From NCBI GenBank assembly GCA_043228905.1, contig JBHGNT010000004.1, positions 12,648,001 through 12,712,000 of the forward strand: DNA of 64,000 nt, written 5' to 3'. Shown piece by piece: positions 10,773-21,709 of the stretch. Under the pieces are notes generated by a model. That model worked only from the letters and a program-made list of their open reading frames with translations. It was not told the origin of the DNA and did no database searches. Positions within the stretch are counted from its first letter, which is position 1. Each line of letters opens with the position of its first letter. Position numbers and translations under genes: made by a program. The DNA is from Azolla caroliniana. Lineage: Eukaryota > Polypodiophyta.

Positions 10773-11534
10773 TTACCCTTCGTCCTCCGGATCGCCATTT
10801 GCTCCGAACCGGTCGTCCTCGCTATCCAAATCGTCTGGGTCCAGTTCATCCTCGTGTCGCTTTTTGAATGCTTTGATCCTTTTCCCGGCCACCGGTACCG
10901 CCATCCTCGTCCTGTCGAGCTCAGTGAGATGGTAGGTCCTGTTGTCGTTGGCGCCTGCCATGTCGGATGGGTCTTTGACCACGCTGGTCGAAGTTGAGCC
11001 AGTGTCAAGCCAGTCTCGGGTCTCCTCCCTTCGCGCCGGTGGGGGTACCTCAAGCTTCCTTGCCACAACAGAGCCCGCCCCCGACGAGCCTTTATCGACC
11101 CACTCACGTCGTTTGTCGAAATGGCCGCAGACTCTCTTCACCACGGCCCAGTCGGCCGTTAGCCCGTCATCGGTCTCCAGTAGGAGGCCCACTTGCTCCC
11201 GGTCCCTCACGTCAACCGATTTAACAAATAATAGGACATGACTTGTGTCCAGTATGGTCCGGTCCAACGCCGAAAGACGCGCGAAGCGTTCTTCAAACTC
11301 CGGGAGGAGCACCGATGCGTTTCTCCCCTTTTCCGGGGTCTCCACCCATTCCATGAAGTCCCGCTTCGATAGCCGACGCGCGTCATCAAGCCCGTATTTC
11401 TCAAGAAGCCGACCTTCAAACTCTTCCCAGGTCCGGCTCTTAGCCTGTACCTCGAGCACCTCCGTGTGAATACTCGACATCGCCACCCGAGGGAATCTGG
11501 CCAGTCGCCTGTCTTCCGGAATGTCCCTCATCAT
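10773..11534 (-). CDS. GypB fused ORF: gag N-terminus joined to integrase C-terminal tail
   Basis: An open frame of 253 residues. Residues 1-200 are Gag-like: RTWEEFEGRLLEKYGLDDAR, RDFMEWVETPEKGRN, LLFVKSVDVRDREQVGLLLE, paralleling GypE Gag. From about residue 203 the text changes to TYHLTELDRTRMAV and VAGKRIKAFKKRHEDELD, which matches the last residues of GypE pol (TYKLSELDGTLILN, VAGKRIKVFKKRFELE). Zinc knuckle, protease, reverse transcriptase, RNase H and integrase core are all missing, yet the frame is kept. The 5' end is abutted by the LTR fragment, so the true gag start is probably lost. It could be a chance in-frame deletion or a non-autonomous element that kept an open frame; the sequence alone does not decide. 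Confidence 0.75.
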   Translation of the reverse strand: MMRDIPEDRRLARFPRVAMSSIHTEVLEVQAKSRTWEEFEGRLLEKYGLDDARRLSKRDFMEWVETPEKGRNASVLLPEFEERFARLSALDRTILDTSHVLLFVKSVDVRDREQVGLLLETDDGLTADWAVVKRVCGHFDKRREWVDKGSSGAGSVVARKLEVPPPARREETRDWLDTGSTSTSVVKDPSDMAGANDNRTYHLTELDRTRMAVPVAGKRIKAFKKRHEDELDPDDLDSEDDRFGANGDPEDEG

Positions 11535-11789
11535 TACGATTCCTCTCCCTCTCTTTTAAAGCCCAAGGAGGGAGGCCGATACAACCCATTACATCATCTT
11601 TATTCTCTGTCCTTTCGGGCAGAGATACGCCTCGATTTTCTACATAACAAATGCGTGCTACCTTGGATATTCACATCAGCCGACTTGTACCTAAATATAT
11701 ATATTACAACAGAACTTGTGCCCGCGTGTAAGGGCCGGTTCACGCACATCATTCTCCGATTCCGCCTAAGGACGGTTTTCTCCGTGACA
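11533..11789 (-). repeat. GypB 5' LTR, truncated
   Basis: Matches 10441-10699. The rest of the 5' LTR, the primer site and the gag leader are deleted, so this copy could not be reverse transcribed from a normal primer site. Confidence 0.85.
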
Positions 11790-12172
11790 CCATGTTGGCG
11801 TCAACTTCCGTTGCGTTCTCGTTCGCTTGACCTCCAGTTGATCTGGTTCTTCCGAATCCGTCTGTTGAATCGAATCAACTATCTCCGACTTGTTCCAGCT
11901 CTTGTCCAAATCAGTCGCTCCCGATTCGTCTTCCGGTTTCAGGCCCTTCATTACATCGGACCATTTCTGGGTCTTGGCCTTCTTCTTCCGATCGGCTCTG
12001 TCCTTCTTGACTCTGCCGCCACTACCGCTTGTTCCGACTTGTTCGGATGTGTCAACTTCCTTTGTCGACTCGGCTCCTTTCTTCTTCTTGTCTCTCCCTT
12101 TGTTGGTTCTTCCCTCACGGGCGCAGTCGGCAGTTTCTTTGCCTTTGCCTGTTCCGAGCGGTTTAGTGAAGA
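11790..12172 (-). pseudogene. CopB 3' extension: Lys/Glu/Ser-rich reading frame after RNase H
   Basis: The RNase H frame continues, after VADIFTKPLG, into a charged, low-complexity stretch (GRTNKGRDKKKKGAEST, SEQVGTSGSGGRVKKDRADR, KKAKTQKWSDVMKGLKPE). In CopE the same text follows a pol stop and a purine tract. No known domain is recognised. In CopB a small deletion seems to have joined it to RNase H. Confidence 0.6.
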
Positions 12173-13435
12173 TGTCGGCAACTTGCCGATCCGTATGAAC
12201 ATACCGAAGTTCTACTTCATCACTCAAGACATGCTCACGCACGAAGTGGTAGTGCACTTCGATGTGCTTTGTGCGACCATGGAATACAGGGTTCTTGGCG
12301 AGCTGCATGTTGCTTATGTTGTCGCAGTAGATCAGGATCGGGGTCAGCACCTCGATCCGCAGGTCTTCAATGGTAGCACCCCGGTATTCAACGTCAGTGC
12401 TCGGAAGGGCCATTGTTGGCTGCTTTTTGCTGCTCCACGCAACAACCGCACTACCAAGGGAAAATATATAGCCGGAGGTGGATCGGCGATCTGATGCATC
12501 GCCGGCCCAGTCGGCATCGATGTAGCTGACTAGCTCTTCGGTTATACCATGCCGGTATAACAGTCCCCGGTCCTTCATGCCGCTCACATATCGCAAAATT
12601 CGATGCGTGCACAGAAGGTGCTCCATGGTCGGCTTCTGCATATATTGGCTAATCACGCCGACCGGATAACTAATGTCGGGTTGGGTGATCGTCAAATATA
12701 TAAGGCTTCCGACGATTTGTCAGAACCACTTCTCATCGTAGGCCGGTCCGGAGTCGGGATAGAGCTTCTGGTTCCGGTCCAGGGGTGTGGAGATCGGTCG
12801 GCATTCCGTCATGCCGAACTTGTACAACATAGTCAACACATAGTGTCTTTGTGAGAGCAGTATGCCGCGGGGGTTCGAATCACCTCGATCCCAAGGAAAT
12901 AGTGAAGGTCCCCCAGGTCCTTCATCTCAAATGCGTTTGACAGCTGGGACTTGACTCGGCAGATTTCATCGAGTCCGGGTTCGGTGATGACTAGATCATC
13001 AACATACAGCAAGATGCAAACCGGACCGTCCGGACCTCACCGGATGAACAACGAAGAGTCAGACTTGGAGGCCACAAACTCCATCTTACACAATCGGTGC
13101 ATGATCTTCGCATTCCAAGCTCAGGGGGCTTGCTTGAGGCCATAAATTGACTTCGTCGGCTGACATACCGCTGACTTGTTCATCTCCGACTGGAAACTGG
13201 GGGGTTGGGTGATAAAGACCTTTTCTTCAAGATCACCTTGAAGAAATGCATTCTTCACGTCCATTTGGTGAAGATGCCACCCCCTTGCCGCAACAACCGC
13301 CAACACCACACGAATAGTTGTCATCTTCACTATCGGTGCGAAGGTCTCGTCGTAGTCGATTCTGTGGGTCTGCGCGTACCCCTTCGCCACTAACCGGGCC
13401 TTGTACCGGTTAATCGAACCGTCGGCATTGTACTT
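12160..13435 (-). pseudogene. CopB reverse transcriptase (C-terminal part) and RNase H
   Basis: Reverse transcriptase pieces: AKGYAQTHRIDYDETFAPIV, HLHQMDVKNAFLQGDLEEKV, SIYGLKQAP and LLYVDDLVIT at about 13000, then AFEMKDLGDLHYFLGIEVI. RNase H: PDISYPVGVISQYMQKPTME, YIDADWAGDASDRRSTSGY, PTMALPSTDVEYRGATIE, IYCDNISNMQLAKNPVFHGR, HIEVHYHFVREHV. Several frameshifts and stops separate the pieces, and the stretch after VEYRGATIE has lost about 14 codons compared with CopE. Not functional. Confidence 0.9.
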
Positions 13436-14282
13436 TGTCGGGAACTCAAACGCTCCTTATGCGCAACGCTCGGCCGCAATCGAGCTTAGAATGATACACA
13501 GAAAACGGGAAATAAAACACGACACAAAGAAGAAGAATATACACAGGAGGTTTACGTGGAAAACCCCAAACTAGGGGAAAAACCATGGCAGCCCACAAGC
13601 TGCAAACTGTCACTATGTAAGAATGTATAATAGTGAGTTCACTGAAGCAATGACCTCGTGCTCACAGATCTTCGCCACAAGCGGCGGTTACAACAGAGGC
13701 AATGACCTCTTTCTCTCTCTCTCTCTCTGTACACAGTTACACGTTCTCACTTCTTCTTGCACCAACAAGTGAATGTCAACAACAATAACAACAGTTACTA
13801 AAAGTTTGCCCTAAGTCATATTTATACTAATATGACTTTTCGGCTATTTACAAATATAGCCTCGATGGACTATCAAAAAACATATTTACGAATATGTCTC
13901 TTCATCCGGTTCTCCGTAGCCGGGGACTCCTCATCCGGTCCATACCAGGTTTGTACCATCCGGCTCTCCGTAGCCGGGTACTCCTCATCCGGTCTTCACC
14001 GGGTCTGTATCATCCGGCTCTCCGTAGCCAGGTACTCCTCATCCGGTCTTCACCGGGTCTGTATCATCCGGCTCTCCGTAGCCGGGTACTCCTCATCCGG
14101 TCTTCACCGGGTCTGTACCATCCGGCTCTCCGTAGCCGGGTACTCCTCATCCGGTCTTCACCGGGTCTGTATCATCCGGCTCTCCGTAGTCGGGTCCTCC
14201 TCATACGGTTTCAGCCTCGGCTGAGTTCGTTCATCGGCACTGTTCTTCTCCCTTCCCATCCGGAGGGACCTGTCTTCCAACA
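13436..14282 (-). repeat. Solo LTR of the CopF family, in CopB reverse transcriptase
   Basis: 847 bp. The minus strand begins TGTTGGAAGACAGGTCCCTCCGGATGGG, as does CopF's LTR, and ends GTTCCCGACA. TSD tactt at 13431-13435 and 14283-14287. Taking it out restores the reverse transcriptase text between KVKY and the following NADGS-type segment. It contains a CT run near 13709-13727 and the 54-bp repeats below. Confidence 0.93.
13945..14205 (-). repeat. 54-bp minisatellite inside the solo LTR
   Basis: About five units of 54 bp built on ccggctctccgtagccggg and tactcctcatccggtcttca. Because 54 is a multiple of three, the array reads through as an 18-residue repeat on the plus strand, which is an artefact of the period. 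Confidence 0.9.
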
Positions 14283-14287
14283 TACTT

Positions 14288-14890
14288 TACCTTGTACACC
14301 CACTTACATCCGATCGACTTACAGTGTCGGGGAGGGTCAACTAGGTCCCATGTGTCATTGACAATTAGTGCCCGCATTTCTTCCTCCATAACGACACGCC
14401 AATTTGCGTCCCTTGCCGCTTCTGCGTAGCTCTCCAACTTGCACACTTCAGCCACCTTGGTCATGTACGCATAGTGATGTGCCATGTACTCATTGTACCC
14501 GTACTGCTTCACAGGGTTCTTATGGCGGGAAGACCAACGTAACTTATCGTTACCTGGTTTGAAGCCCTTCTTGGCCGGTTCAGACTTTTTTCTCAAAGAT
14601 CCACCTTCATCCTTTCCGGAGTCGGATTCACTCCAATCTGACTCAAGGTTGCCGGTTTCGTATTTCGACATCTTCTTCTTCCCCTTCTCTTTGCGCGTGA
14701 ACCGTCTCATCAGTTCTTTGCGTGGGGAGAGCACGACAGAGTCTCCACTACTCGTCGGTTCGTCATTCGACTGGTTACCCCGACTCAGCCGCTCATTCGG
14801 CCCGCTCAACCGAAGCGATTTCGGACTCAGACCTAGAGTCTCAAATCCTTCGTCTTCTAACTGGACCGGTTCAGGCTCCTAGCCTCATCC
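14288..14890 (-). pseudogene. CopB reverse transcriptase N-terminus and integrase-RT linker
   Basis: Reverse transcriptase begins with EEEMRALIVNDTWDLVDPPR and SIGCKWVYKVKY at the solo-LTR site. Upstream lies a hydrophilic linker with LSGPNERLSRGNQSNDEPTS, VVLSPRKELMRRFTRKEKGK and LRWSSRHKNPVKQYGYNEYM, matching CopE 51545-50990. One continuous frame of 192 residues. Confidence 0.85.
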
Positions 14891-16032
14891 TTTGGTATCG
14901 GGTCGGGGTTGGAAGTCAGAGCTGGTAAGGCAGACCATGATGTCGTCTCATCAAACTCAACATCCCAGCTAACTTGGACCTGCTTCGTCCGGGGGTTATA
15001 ACACTTATACCCCTTTTGCTGATGGGAGTAACCGACCAGGATGCACTTCTCCAACTTTGCATCCAACTTCCTTCGCTTCTCATTCGGCACATGCACATAT
15101 GCAATGCTTCCAAATATCCAAAGGTGTCTCAAATTCGGCTTGCGCTCGAAATATAGCTCATGTGTGGACACCTTGTTACCGATCCGGTTTTGGATATAGA
15201 CGGCCGTCCGGACCGCCTCGGCCCAGTAGAAATGGGGCATGCTCTACTCCTCCAACATTGCCCTTGCCGCGTCGACAATCGACCGGTTCTTCCTTTCGGC
15301 CACACCGTTTTGCTCCGGTGTGTATCTGTAGTTGAACTCTTTCCGAATTCCTTTTTGCTGCAGATAACTGTTGAATAGGCCGGGAAAATATTTTCCGCCA
15401 TCTGACCGCAGGCACTTGATCTTCCTCTCCGTTTCCTGTTGAACCAGGCTTTGCAGGTTCCGGAAACACTCGAAGACTTCACTCTTCCGTTCAATGAGGT
15501 AGATCCATGTGTGCCGGTTGTAGTCGTCGATGAAGGAGACGAAATACCGACTCCCACCAAGACTAACGTTTTTTGCCGGTCCCCATACATCCAAATGAAT
15601 AAGGTCGAGCTTGTTACGGCTATGGTTTCGTTTGGTGGGGAATGGACGCCGGTGTTGCTTCCCGAGTTGGCAGGCTTTACATATTTGGGCCTTCCGGCCA
15701 CTGAACTTTGGCAAACCGAAAACAACTTGTTTCGTTTGCAGGTCTTGAAGCCTTTGGTAATTAACGTGGCCGATCAACTTGTGCTGGAGATCAATATCCG
15801 ATTCAATCTTCTGTCCTTTGGCGAACAAAGCTGTGCCGACGTCATTGGTATCGAGGATGAACATCCTCCCTTCTCTGCGCCCTTGCGCAATAATCTGGCC
15901 CTCTTCCTCGATGGAGCACCCAAGGTGCGTAAAACGCACCTGCATCCCCTGGTCAACGATCTGACCGACTGACATCAGGTTCTTTGTGATAGTCGAAACA
16001 TGTAATACGTTCATAAGCTTCCCCCTCTGTCT
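14857..16032 (-). pseudogene. CopB integrase
   Basis: The 16014-15244 frame is open for 256 residues. It shows the pre-integrase finger (LQHKLIGHVNYQRL, CKACQLGKQHRRPF) and the core with Asp in LIHLDVWGPAK and LRSDGGKYFPG and Glu in EQNGVAERKNRSI. After a stop at 15244 it continues as MPHFYWAEAVRTAVYIQNRI and LRHLWIFGSIAYVHVPNEKR down to KGYKCYNP. ChrA cuts it off from protease at 16038. Confidence 0.92.
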
Positions 16033-16037
16033 GACAT

Positions 16038-16476
16038 TGTCAGGAACAGTACTAAGACAGAGAAGGAATTAGTACTAAAAGAAGTATTAGTACTAAGAGA
16101 GGTGAAGAACTCTCGAGAGAAGGAAAGAGTGAGTGAGAGGGAGGGAGAGAGAGATCGAGAGAGAGAGAGAGAGAGAGAGAGTGCTGATAAGAAAAGATAT
16201 ATATTATGTGAAGAAAATGTACAGTAGCTAGGAGGCTTAAGACTGGCGTTGAACTGATTTGGTTCGAAATAATGCCTTGTGCCTCCTTTTATAGTGTTCT
16301 AAGGAATACTCCTGAAGTTTGTGAATGTTCCAGAGAAATCTGGAATATACATCAATTTTCTATAATAAAACATAAATGAAAATAATATTTTATGTATTAC
16401 AATGTATAGTCTAATGGTCAAGAGCTTGACCCATGTAGTATAAGGTCATAGGTTCGAGTCTTGCCATATCATGACA
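16038..16476 (-). repeat. ChrA 3' LTR
   Basis: 439 bp, minus strand TGTCATGATATGGC...TTCCTGACA, with a GA run near 16150-16181 and a tRNA-like module at 16408-16460. A purine tract aaaggggggatag (plus 16477-16489 reversed) precedes it. Confidence 0.93.
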
Positions 16477-19400
16477 CTATCCCCCCTTTAAAACGACGAG
16501 TGTAACGAGTCGTTTTGGATTGAGGACCCGGTTTGTCTGGATATTGATGATGGAAGTCTTCAAGAAGAGCACGCACATTGGTGACATTCTCTATCGGTTC
16601 CCAAGTACGCTCACTGGGACTATATCCTAGCCAGTCGACTAGATAGTAGAGCTTGTTGCGAACAAGCTTGGAATCAAGGATGGCGGCAACCTCGTACTCA
16701 GGTCCATCTTCAAGCTCGATCGGGGATGGAGGTTGTGTAATACGTCCTGGGATGGTGCTTTCTTGATAGGGTTCGAGGAGAGAACTATGAAACACCGGAT
16801 GTATCCGAAGTTGTGGAGGTAGATCAAGAAGAAAAGCGACATCATTAATCTTTCCGATAATACGGAAAGGACCTAATCGCCGATAATCCAACTTCTCTGA
16901 TGGGCGAGTAGTCTTGATGTGTCGTCGGAGTAGCCATACCTGATCTCCAATGTTAAAACTAGATGGAGTCTATGACGATCCACATAAACCTTGTGTGTTT
17001 GTTGAGCTTGTTGGAGATGGGTAGATAAATCCGCTTGTATCTTGCGTAACCTCTCCAAACGATCCTCTGTGCAAGGATTTGTGGACACCTCTGGGGTTTC
17101 AAGTACACACCACCGGGGGTGACATCCCGTATAAGCATAAAATGGCGTAACTTTCGTGGATGCGTGGATAGAGTTGTTATAGGCAAATTCGGCGAAGTGG
17201 AGAATATCTGCCCAGTCATCCTAATGATAGCTGAGAAAGCACCGCAGATACTGCTCCAGCGTTTGATTGGTTCGTTCGGCTTGGCCGTCGGTTTGTGGGT
17301 GGTAGCTGGAGGAGAGGTTACAAGTGACCTTGAGCATGTTAAAAAGGTGCTTCCAAAATTTTGACACGAACTGGGGTCCACGGTCGCTGATGATACTATT
17401 GGGAAGTCCATGATGCCGACATACTTCACGCATGACAATTTCGGCAGTGTCTTCACTAGAGATCTCCTTAGTACATGGCAAGAAATGAGCCATCTTCGTA
17501 TATCGATTGACCACCGTTAGAATCGCATTGAACCCCTTAGAGACTGGAAGATCTGTGATGAAATCTAGAGCAATGGATTGCCACGGCTTGCTTGGAATTG
17601 GTAATGGTTCTAATAAACCATATGGATGATGCCTTGGCATTTTCGCTCTGCAGCATGTATCACAAGTCCAAACAAAATCCTCGACAAATTGTCGCATACA
17701 GGGCCACCAGAATGATCGTTGTACTAAATGTAGTGTTTTAGTACTACCAAAATGCCCAGCTGTATATGTGTCATGACAGTTTTGTACTACTTGAAGGCGG
17801 CAAAAACCATTAGGAACATACAAAAGTTCTTTAAAGAAGAGTAATCCATCATGGTATTTGAATTGCCGATAGTCCGTACCTGGTGGTTGCGACTGTGAAC
17901 ATGACGCTCGAGAGGGATCAATTTGTGCTAGTATAGCTTGGGCGAACGCATTTGTCTTCAAGTCTTCGCGTATAGTATCGATAACGCGGGAATCCATGGG
18001 CATGTCAAAGATCTTTGTTACTTGTAGTCGTGCCGGTCCCAAGATGACTTGTTTTTGGTTATCGAAAGCTGGCTCGCCGGGACGGGGTGCTAGATACGAA
18101 CGCCGTGATAATGCATTTGCCTTCCCTTGGTGCTTCCCCGGACGATATGTAATTTTGAAGTCGAAACGTGTGAGGAAGTGGGCCCACCGAGCTTGACGTC
18201 GATTCAACACACGAGCATCTTGAAAGTAGGCCAGGTTCTTGTGGTCACTAAATACGGTGACCGGATGAGAGGATCCCTCCAGAAAATGCCTCCATTGCAT
18301 AAAAGAATCCACTATTGCCAATAGCTCCTTATCATGAATTTCGTAGTTGATTTTAGCGGTGTCAAACTTGCGTGAGTGAAAAGCCATAGGATGTAGCTTC
18401 TCATCATTCCCCTGTTGTGACAAAATGCTCCCCAATGCAAAATCCGATGCGTCAGCTTCGATAATAAATGGTTTTTCCGGATCGACATGAGCTAGAATTG
18501 GAGCCGATGTAAATGACTTTTTAAGACTCTCGAAAGCCACGTCCGTTTCTTCTGACCAAATGAATGGTTGTCCTTTCCTGGTAAGTTATGTGAGAGGTAG
18601 AACGATCTTTGAGTAATCTTGTATGAACTTCCGGTAAAAATTGGCAAAGCCTAGGAAGCATTGCACATCCCGCACCGAACGTGGAGTTTGCCATTCTACC
18701 ACCATTTTGACCTTAGCTGGGTCCATGGAGATGCCTTCTGACAAAATGATGTAGCCGAGAAATTCCACTTGCTTGCACCTGAAACTACATTTTTCTAGCT
18801 TTGCATACAGACCATGTTCTCGAAGTCGTTTTAGTACTAATAGTACATGAGAATCATGTTCTTCTTGGGTCTTTGAATAAACCAGTAGATCATCCAAATA
18901 GATGATCAAACAATCATCCAATAGATCTCGGAATATATCATTAGCCATGTGCTGGAAGACTGCGGGGCATTAGTGAGGCCGAACGGCATGACCGTATACT
19001 CGAAGTGCCCATATCTGGTGCGAAACGCGGTCTTCCATTCGTGTCCTGGTCGGATCCATACGAGGTTATATGCTCCCCGTAAGTCGATCTTCATGAAGAA
19101 CCTGGCACCATTGATCCGTTCTAAAAGACTTGAGATAAGGGGAAGAGCATACCTATTCCTGATTGTAACCTTATTCAGGCCACGGTAATCTACAACAAGA
19201 CGAAGCGATCCATCCTTTTTGTTGACGAAGAAAATGGGCGCGCCGGCTGGAGATTTCGAATGCCGGATGAAACCATTTTCCAAATTCTCCTCTATATAGG
19301 CCCGAAGGACTTCCAGCTCGGTTGGTGACAAATTGTAGATCGGTCCCCATGGCGGCTCTTTTCCCGGTTGTAAATCGATGGGGCAATCGTACGGTCGATG

Positions 19401-20025
19401 ATGAGGAAGTGTGTTGGCTTGTACTTTATCGAACACATCGGCGTAATGACGATACTTCTTGGGAAGTTGAACGGTGGATCCTTCTTTAGTGGTGCTGGAG
19501 GGGTTTATTGATATTGCAAAGAGGAACATTTCCTCCTTGTGCCCTTCTTTACGCAACTTACGTAGCGAAATGGTTGCGATCTTCTGAGTTGACCCTTGGG
19601 TTTGTCGACACCGTATTTCTCTTGTTCTCCAATCTATGTTTGGGTTACGTAACTCGAACCACGGTAATCCTAAAACTATGGGATGTTCTGGGATACTAAT
19701 AATATTAAATGATACTACACATGCTAAGTTATCTAGGACAATATTAATGGGCTCTGACTCTTCTATGATATTTCCGGAAGCAATGGGACGTCCATCAATG
19801 ACTACTACAGAGGCTGGACATTGGAGTTTTCTTAGGGATATCTTATGACCTTGAGCAAATTTTCTTATCCATAAAGCAAGAGTTAGCTCCGGAATCTAGG
19901 AGTGCTACGACATGTACTGGAGGGGTACTTTTAGTACTAACTATTACTTGGGCTACGAACACATCACTAACTTGCTTAGAGGGAATGGAACCACTAATGG
20001 GCTGCACAGATCTAGGGCTGTCCAA
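16477..20025 (-). pseudogene. ChrA protease, reverse transcriptase, RNase H, integrase and chromodomain
   Basis: Protease has [15 protein letters not shown] (about 19915-19870), then a frameshift. Reverse transcriptase: [58 protein letters not shown] (about 18905) and CFLGFANFYRKFIQDYSKIV. The 18540-17221 frame is open for 439 residues: RNase H (PFIIEADASDFALGSILSQQ) and integrase (zinc finger HFGSTKTLHLVQRSFWWPCM, CDTCCRAKMPRH; Asp in ALDFITDLPVSKG and ISDRGPQFVSKFW; Glu in DGQAERTNQTLEQY). The C-terminus has the GPF module and a chromodomain (YEVAAILDSKLVRNK, YYLVDWLGYSPSERTWEPIE) that would bind modified histone tails. Breaks near 19560, 18590, 18540 and 17220-16900. Confidence 0.93.
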
Positions 20026-20067
20026 CCAAACATCTCCTATTTTGGCTGGACTTAGTCGTTTAACTCT

Positions 20068-21203
20068 TCTTCTAAGTGACTAAGGACATCAAATCTGTTT
20101 GCTAGATCTGGGCTATTAGTACTATTAGGACTATCAGATATCCCTACTGAAATAGGCTTGGGTTTAGTACAATTAGAACTAGCGACTATTTGGCTTACCT
20201 GTCTTCTTGGCCTATGGGGGCAATTTATTGCAATATGTCCTGGTTCACCGCAGTAAAGACATAGTCGATTTGTACGACATCACTGCTTTTCTTCTATGGA
20301 TAATGGCCCTCGACGACGTGTAGTGTCAATCTCCATCGGAGTCGGAGTATTCGCTGGAGGTGCATTATATGACTCCCTCGGAAAAGGTCTTGCTACCACT
20401 GAGGCGTAGGTGGGCTCTGATCTTGCCCTCGACATCTGTAGTTATCGTTCCGAACGTCGCTCAAAGAGGCGGTTGTCACATCTCACCGCGCGACTGATTG
20501 CTTCTGTTAAGGACTTTGGCTCTTCGGGGAAGGTCAAGAGTAAATCCTTAACGTCGTTGCGTAAACGATAACGGAATTGCTCCATCAACGCTTGATCATC
20601 CCAAGGAATATCGGCAGCGAGTAGGCGAAAATCTGCAGCATATGCGGAGGCTGGATGGTCACCTTGGCGTAATCGCCGTATTTTGTTGATTGCGGTCCTG
20701 ATGTTGTCAGTATCTCCGAGACATGCTTTAAACTCACTTAGAAACTCTTCAAAATTGTTGAGTAACGGGGATTCCTTTTCTAATAGTGGAGCGAACCATG
20801 CCAACGCTGAGCAATACAACAAAGTGCCTACTAAACCCACTCGTGATGCATCGGTGGGATACCGGGAAGGATGCATTTGAATAACTAATCGTACCTGGTT
20901 AAGGAACCCTCTAAACTGCTATCGCGTTCCATTGAACTTTGTGGGAAGGCCAATCTTTGGTTCTATATGAATCCCTTGTGTTCCGGGCCCTTGTTGTTGC
21001 ATCGCTACGATGGTTGCTTCGAGTTGTTGCACGTGTAACGCAAGTTCCCCACGCTGTTGTTGCGTTTGCTGCTTTTCTAAGGAGATTTGCTGAAGATCCC
21101 CCAGCAACCGTTGGTTTTCTTGTTCCAAAGCATGGAACTTCTCTTTCAAGCATTGAAATTCCGAGAAAACAGATTGATATTCTTCAGCGCTAACAATGGC
21201 CAT
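20068..21203 (-). pseudogene. ChrA gag
   Basis: The start at 21203 (MAIVSAEEYQSVFSEFQCLK) is followed by a Gln-rich coiled coil (QENQRLLGDLQQISLEKQQT). After a stop comes the capsid-like part (LVGTLLYCSALAWFAPLLEK, AYAADFRLLAADIPWDDQAL), intact from 20876 to 20442. The zinc knuckle CLYCGEPGHIAINC is at about 20268-20227. The gag and pol frames differ. Two stops make it inactive. Confidence 0.9.
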
Positions 21204-21262
21204 GGGATTAAAGAAAAGAGGAATAAGAGATTAGTAGGAAATGAGAGAGACAGAAGGTAGGC

Positions 21263-21274
21263 AAATCGGTTCAA
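21263..21274 (-). promoter_or_regulatory. ChrA self-complementary primer binding site
   Basis: On the minus strand ttgaaccgattt lies 2 bases inside the 5' LTR. It is the exact complement of aaatcggttcaa in the same LTR (21497-21486), 33 bases after the TATA box (21530-21524), where the transcript should start. This is the layout of Tf1-type self-priming, with no tRNA needed. Confidence 0.75.
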
Positions 21275-21276
21275 AT

Positions 21277-21704
21277 TGTCAGGAACAGTACTAAGACAGA
21301 GAAGGAATTAGTACTAAAAGAAGTATTAGTATAGTAAGAGAGGTGAAGAACACTCGAGAGAAGGAAAGAGTGAGTGAGAGGGAGGGAGAGAGAGCTCGAG
21401 AGCTCGAGAGAGAGAGAGTGATGATAAGAAAAGATATATATTATGTGAAGAAAATGTACAGTAGCTAGGAGGCTTAAGACTGGCGTTGAACCGATTTGGT
21501 TGGAAATAATGCCTTGTGCCTCCTTTTATAGTGTTCTAAGGAATACTCCTGAAGTTTCTAGAATGTTCCAGAGAAATTTGGAATATACATCAATTTTCTA
21601 TAATAAAACATAAATGAAAATAATATTTTATGTATTACAATGTATAGTCTAATGGTCAAGAGCTCGACCCATGTAGTATAAGGTCATGGGTTCGAGTCAT
21701 GACA
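21277..21704 (-). repeat. ChrA 5' LTR
   Basis: 428 bp, TG...CA on the minus strand. TATA box at 21530-21524; GA/CT tract near 21370-21418; tRNA-like module at 21646-21698. Confidence 0.93.
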
Positions 21705-21709
21705 GACGT

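Larger units (their letters stand above)
10025..11789 (-). mobile_element. GypB: internally deleted Ty3/gypsy derivative
   Basis: On the minus strand: a 5' LTR fragment (11789-11533), one ORF (11534-10773) that joins gag to the integrase tail, a polypurine tract (about 10718-10700) and a complete 3' LTR (10699-10025). The two LTR pieces match over about 257 bp. Flanks ccgt (10021-10024) and ccat (11790-11793) may be a decayed 4-bp duplication. The insertion site is CopB's 3' extension, as shown by the uninterrupted equivalent in CopE (43600-43790). Confidence 0.85.
16038..21704 (-). mobile_element. ChrA: chromodomain Ty3/gypsy element, full length, degenerate
   Basis: LTRs at 16038-16476 (3') and 21277-21704 (5'). 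TSD gacat (16033-16037) and gacgt (21705-21709), differing by one transition. Order on the minus strand: primer site, gag, protease, reverse transcriptase, RNase H, integrase, chromodomain, polypurine tract. It separates CopB protease from integrase; CopE (52500-52540) shows the empty site. Confidence 0.95.

Noticed and set aside
11466-12494. 342-residue frame on the plus strand
   Set aside because: Antisense of CopB RNase H and extension plus part of the GypB LTR; it crosses the element boundary, so it is chance.
13945-14205. CRISPR-like array of spaced repeats
   Set aside because: The units are contiguous 54-bp tandem repeats without unique spacers, inside a plant LTR.
13832-14361. Two overlapping 130-155 residue frames with 18-residue repeats
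   Set aside because: They are translations of the 54-bp repeat in a solo LTR; both frames stay open only because 54 is a multiple of three.
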